Assembly: GCA_041751795.1 (NCBI GenBank)
Contig: JBGSWU010000153.1
Coordinates: 1 to 6,346 of the forward strand
DNA length: 6,346 nucleotides
Reading direction: 5' to 3'
DNA from: JBBECJ01 sp041751795
Lineage (GTDB): Bacteria; Chloroflexota; Chloroflexia; Thermomicrobiales; CFX8
Positions within the stretch are counted from its first letter, which is position 1. The number at the start of each line of letters is the position of its first letter. Positions 5,998 through 6,346 of this stretch are shown in pieces. Both the position numbers and the translations under genes were made by a program. The notes beneath the pieces are model-generated. The model searched no databases. It was not told the DNA's origin and saw only the letters and a list, made by a program, of their open reading frames with translations.

Positions 5998-6002
5998 GGA
6001 GG
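5998..6002 (+). promoter_or_regulatory. Strong Shine-Dalgarno deciding the GTG start of the GAF gene
   Basis: GGAGG lies 7 nt before the GTG at 6010. It is the best ribosome binding site in the window and fixes a non-ATG start for the downstream gene. Confidence 0.8.
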
Positions 6003-6009
6003 ATAAACA

Positions 6010-6346
6010 GTGGCTGACGACGCCCTTCAACAGGCGAATGCGGTGATCGCACGACAAGCGGCTGAGATCGAGCGACTAAACGCGCGACTGGCGGGCGAGT
6101 CGCTTGCCGATGAGTTGCGCCAATGGCTGGTCGGCGTTGCGATTGCGGGAGAGATTTCAGCGCCAAGCGAGCAGAACCGGTTGCTGGACATGATCCTTGC
6201 CTCGGCTGCCAACGTCATCTCTGCTCACTCGGGTGCGCTCTTTCTTGTCGATGTCGAGAATGAAGAACTCACCTTCGCCGCAGCACTCGGTCCCAAGGCC
6301 GATGAAGTTCGCAAATTACGTGTCCCACTCGGCCACGGCATTGCCG
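6010..6346 (+). CDS. GAF-domain protein, N-terminal part (runs off the right edge)
   Basis: From the GTG at 6010 there are 112 open codons to the window end. The protein begins with an amphipathic helix, likely a coiled coil (residues 5-30, ANAVIARQAAEIERLNARL). A GAF domain starts at about residue 55: LLDMILASAANVISAHSGAL, then FLVDVENEELTFAAALG and the RVPLGHGIA turn, which is a typical GAF signature. GAF domains bind small ligands such as cyclic nucleotides, haem or redox cofactors, or serve as dimerisation modules in signalling proteins. The output domain, if any, is beyond the window, so this could be a stand-alone GAF protein, a histidine kinase, a cyclase, a phosphatase or a transcription activator. 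There is no signal peptide. It has its own promoter and ribosome site, so it is probably a separate unit from the J-domain/LRR pair. Confidence 0.85.
   Translation, partial: MADDALQQANAVIARQAAEIERLNARLAGESLADELRQWLVGVAIAGEISAPSEQNRLLDMILASAANVISAHSGALFLVDVENEELTFAAALGPKADEVRKLRVPLGHGIA

Noticed and set aside
5921..6050. UGA readthrough of the LRR gene
   Set aside because: The frame is open by chance through the gap, but it enters the GAF gene in the wrong frame, and no hairpin follows the TGA.

Overview
The window is chromosomal-looking bacterial DNA, GC-rich by eye, with closely packed genes, several stop/start overlaps and GC-biased third codon positions. The wording of the SelB protein (for example MTIDLGFAWL and the GVGGID stretch after the G3 motif), the coiled-coil J-domain protein and the GAF protein resemble what I remember from Chloroflexota, possibly Thermomicrobia (Sphaerobacter/Nitrolancea-like). 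That placement is inference from memory and was not searched. I see no mobile element, CRISPR array, rRNA or tRNA.

Layout. Left part, minus strand (1-906): two tandem alpha/beta hydrolases. The complete upstream one (82-906) overlaps the second by 4 nt (GTGA). The second is cut by the window edge, and only its first 28 residues are visible (85 to 1). A 73-88 bp divergent region (907-994) follows. It holds an extended -10 box for the plus strand, a possible minus-strand -10 and a perfect 6-3-6 inverted repeat between them. Then on the plus strand comes selB (995-2944), the selenocysteine-specific translation factor, overlapped by 1 nt by a PIG-L/LmbE-type zinc deacetylase (2944-3717). After a 104-bp gap with a -10 box comes a second two-gene unit. 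It contains a coiled-coil protein with a degenerate J-domain (3822-4709) and, overlapping it by 4 nt (ATGA), a leucine-rich-repeat protein (4706-5923) made of twelve repeats of exactly 24 residues. An 86-bp gap with a -10 box and a strong Shine-Dalgarno precedes a GAF-domain protein (6010 onward) that runs off the right edge.

How the genes work together. SelB implies that the organism decodes UGA as selenocysteine, but selA, selD and the tRNA-Sec gene are not in the window, and no selenoprotein is seen here. The PIG-L gene is probably translated together with selB, but no biochemical link is evident. The J-domain and LRR genes are very likely co-expressed and look like an Hsp70 co-chaperone-like protein paired with a protein-binding scaffold. 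That pair is the best candidate here for something undescribed, though its function is unknown. The GAF gene has its own promoter and appears to be a separate unit.
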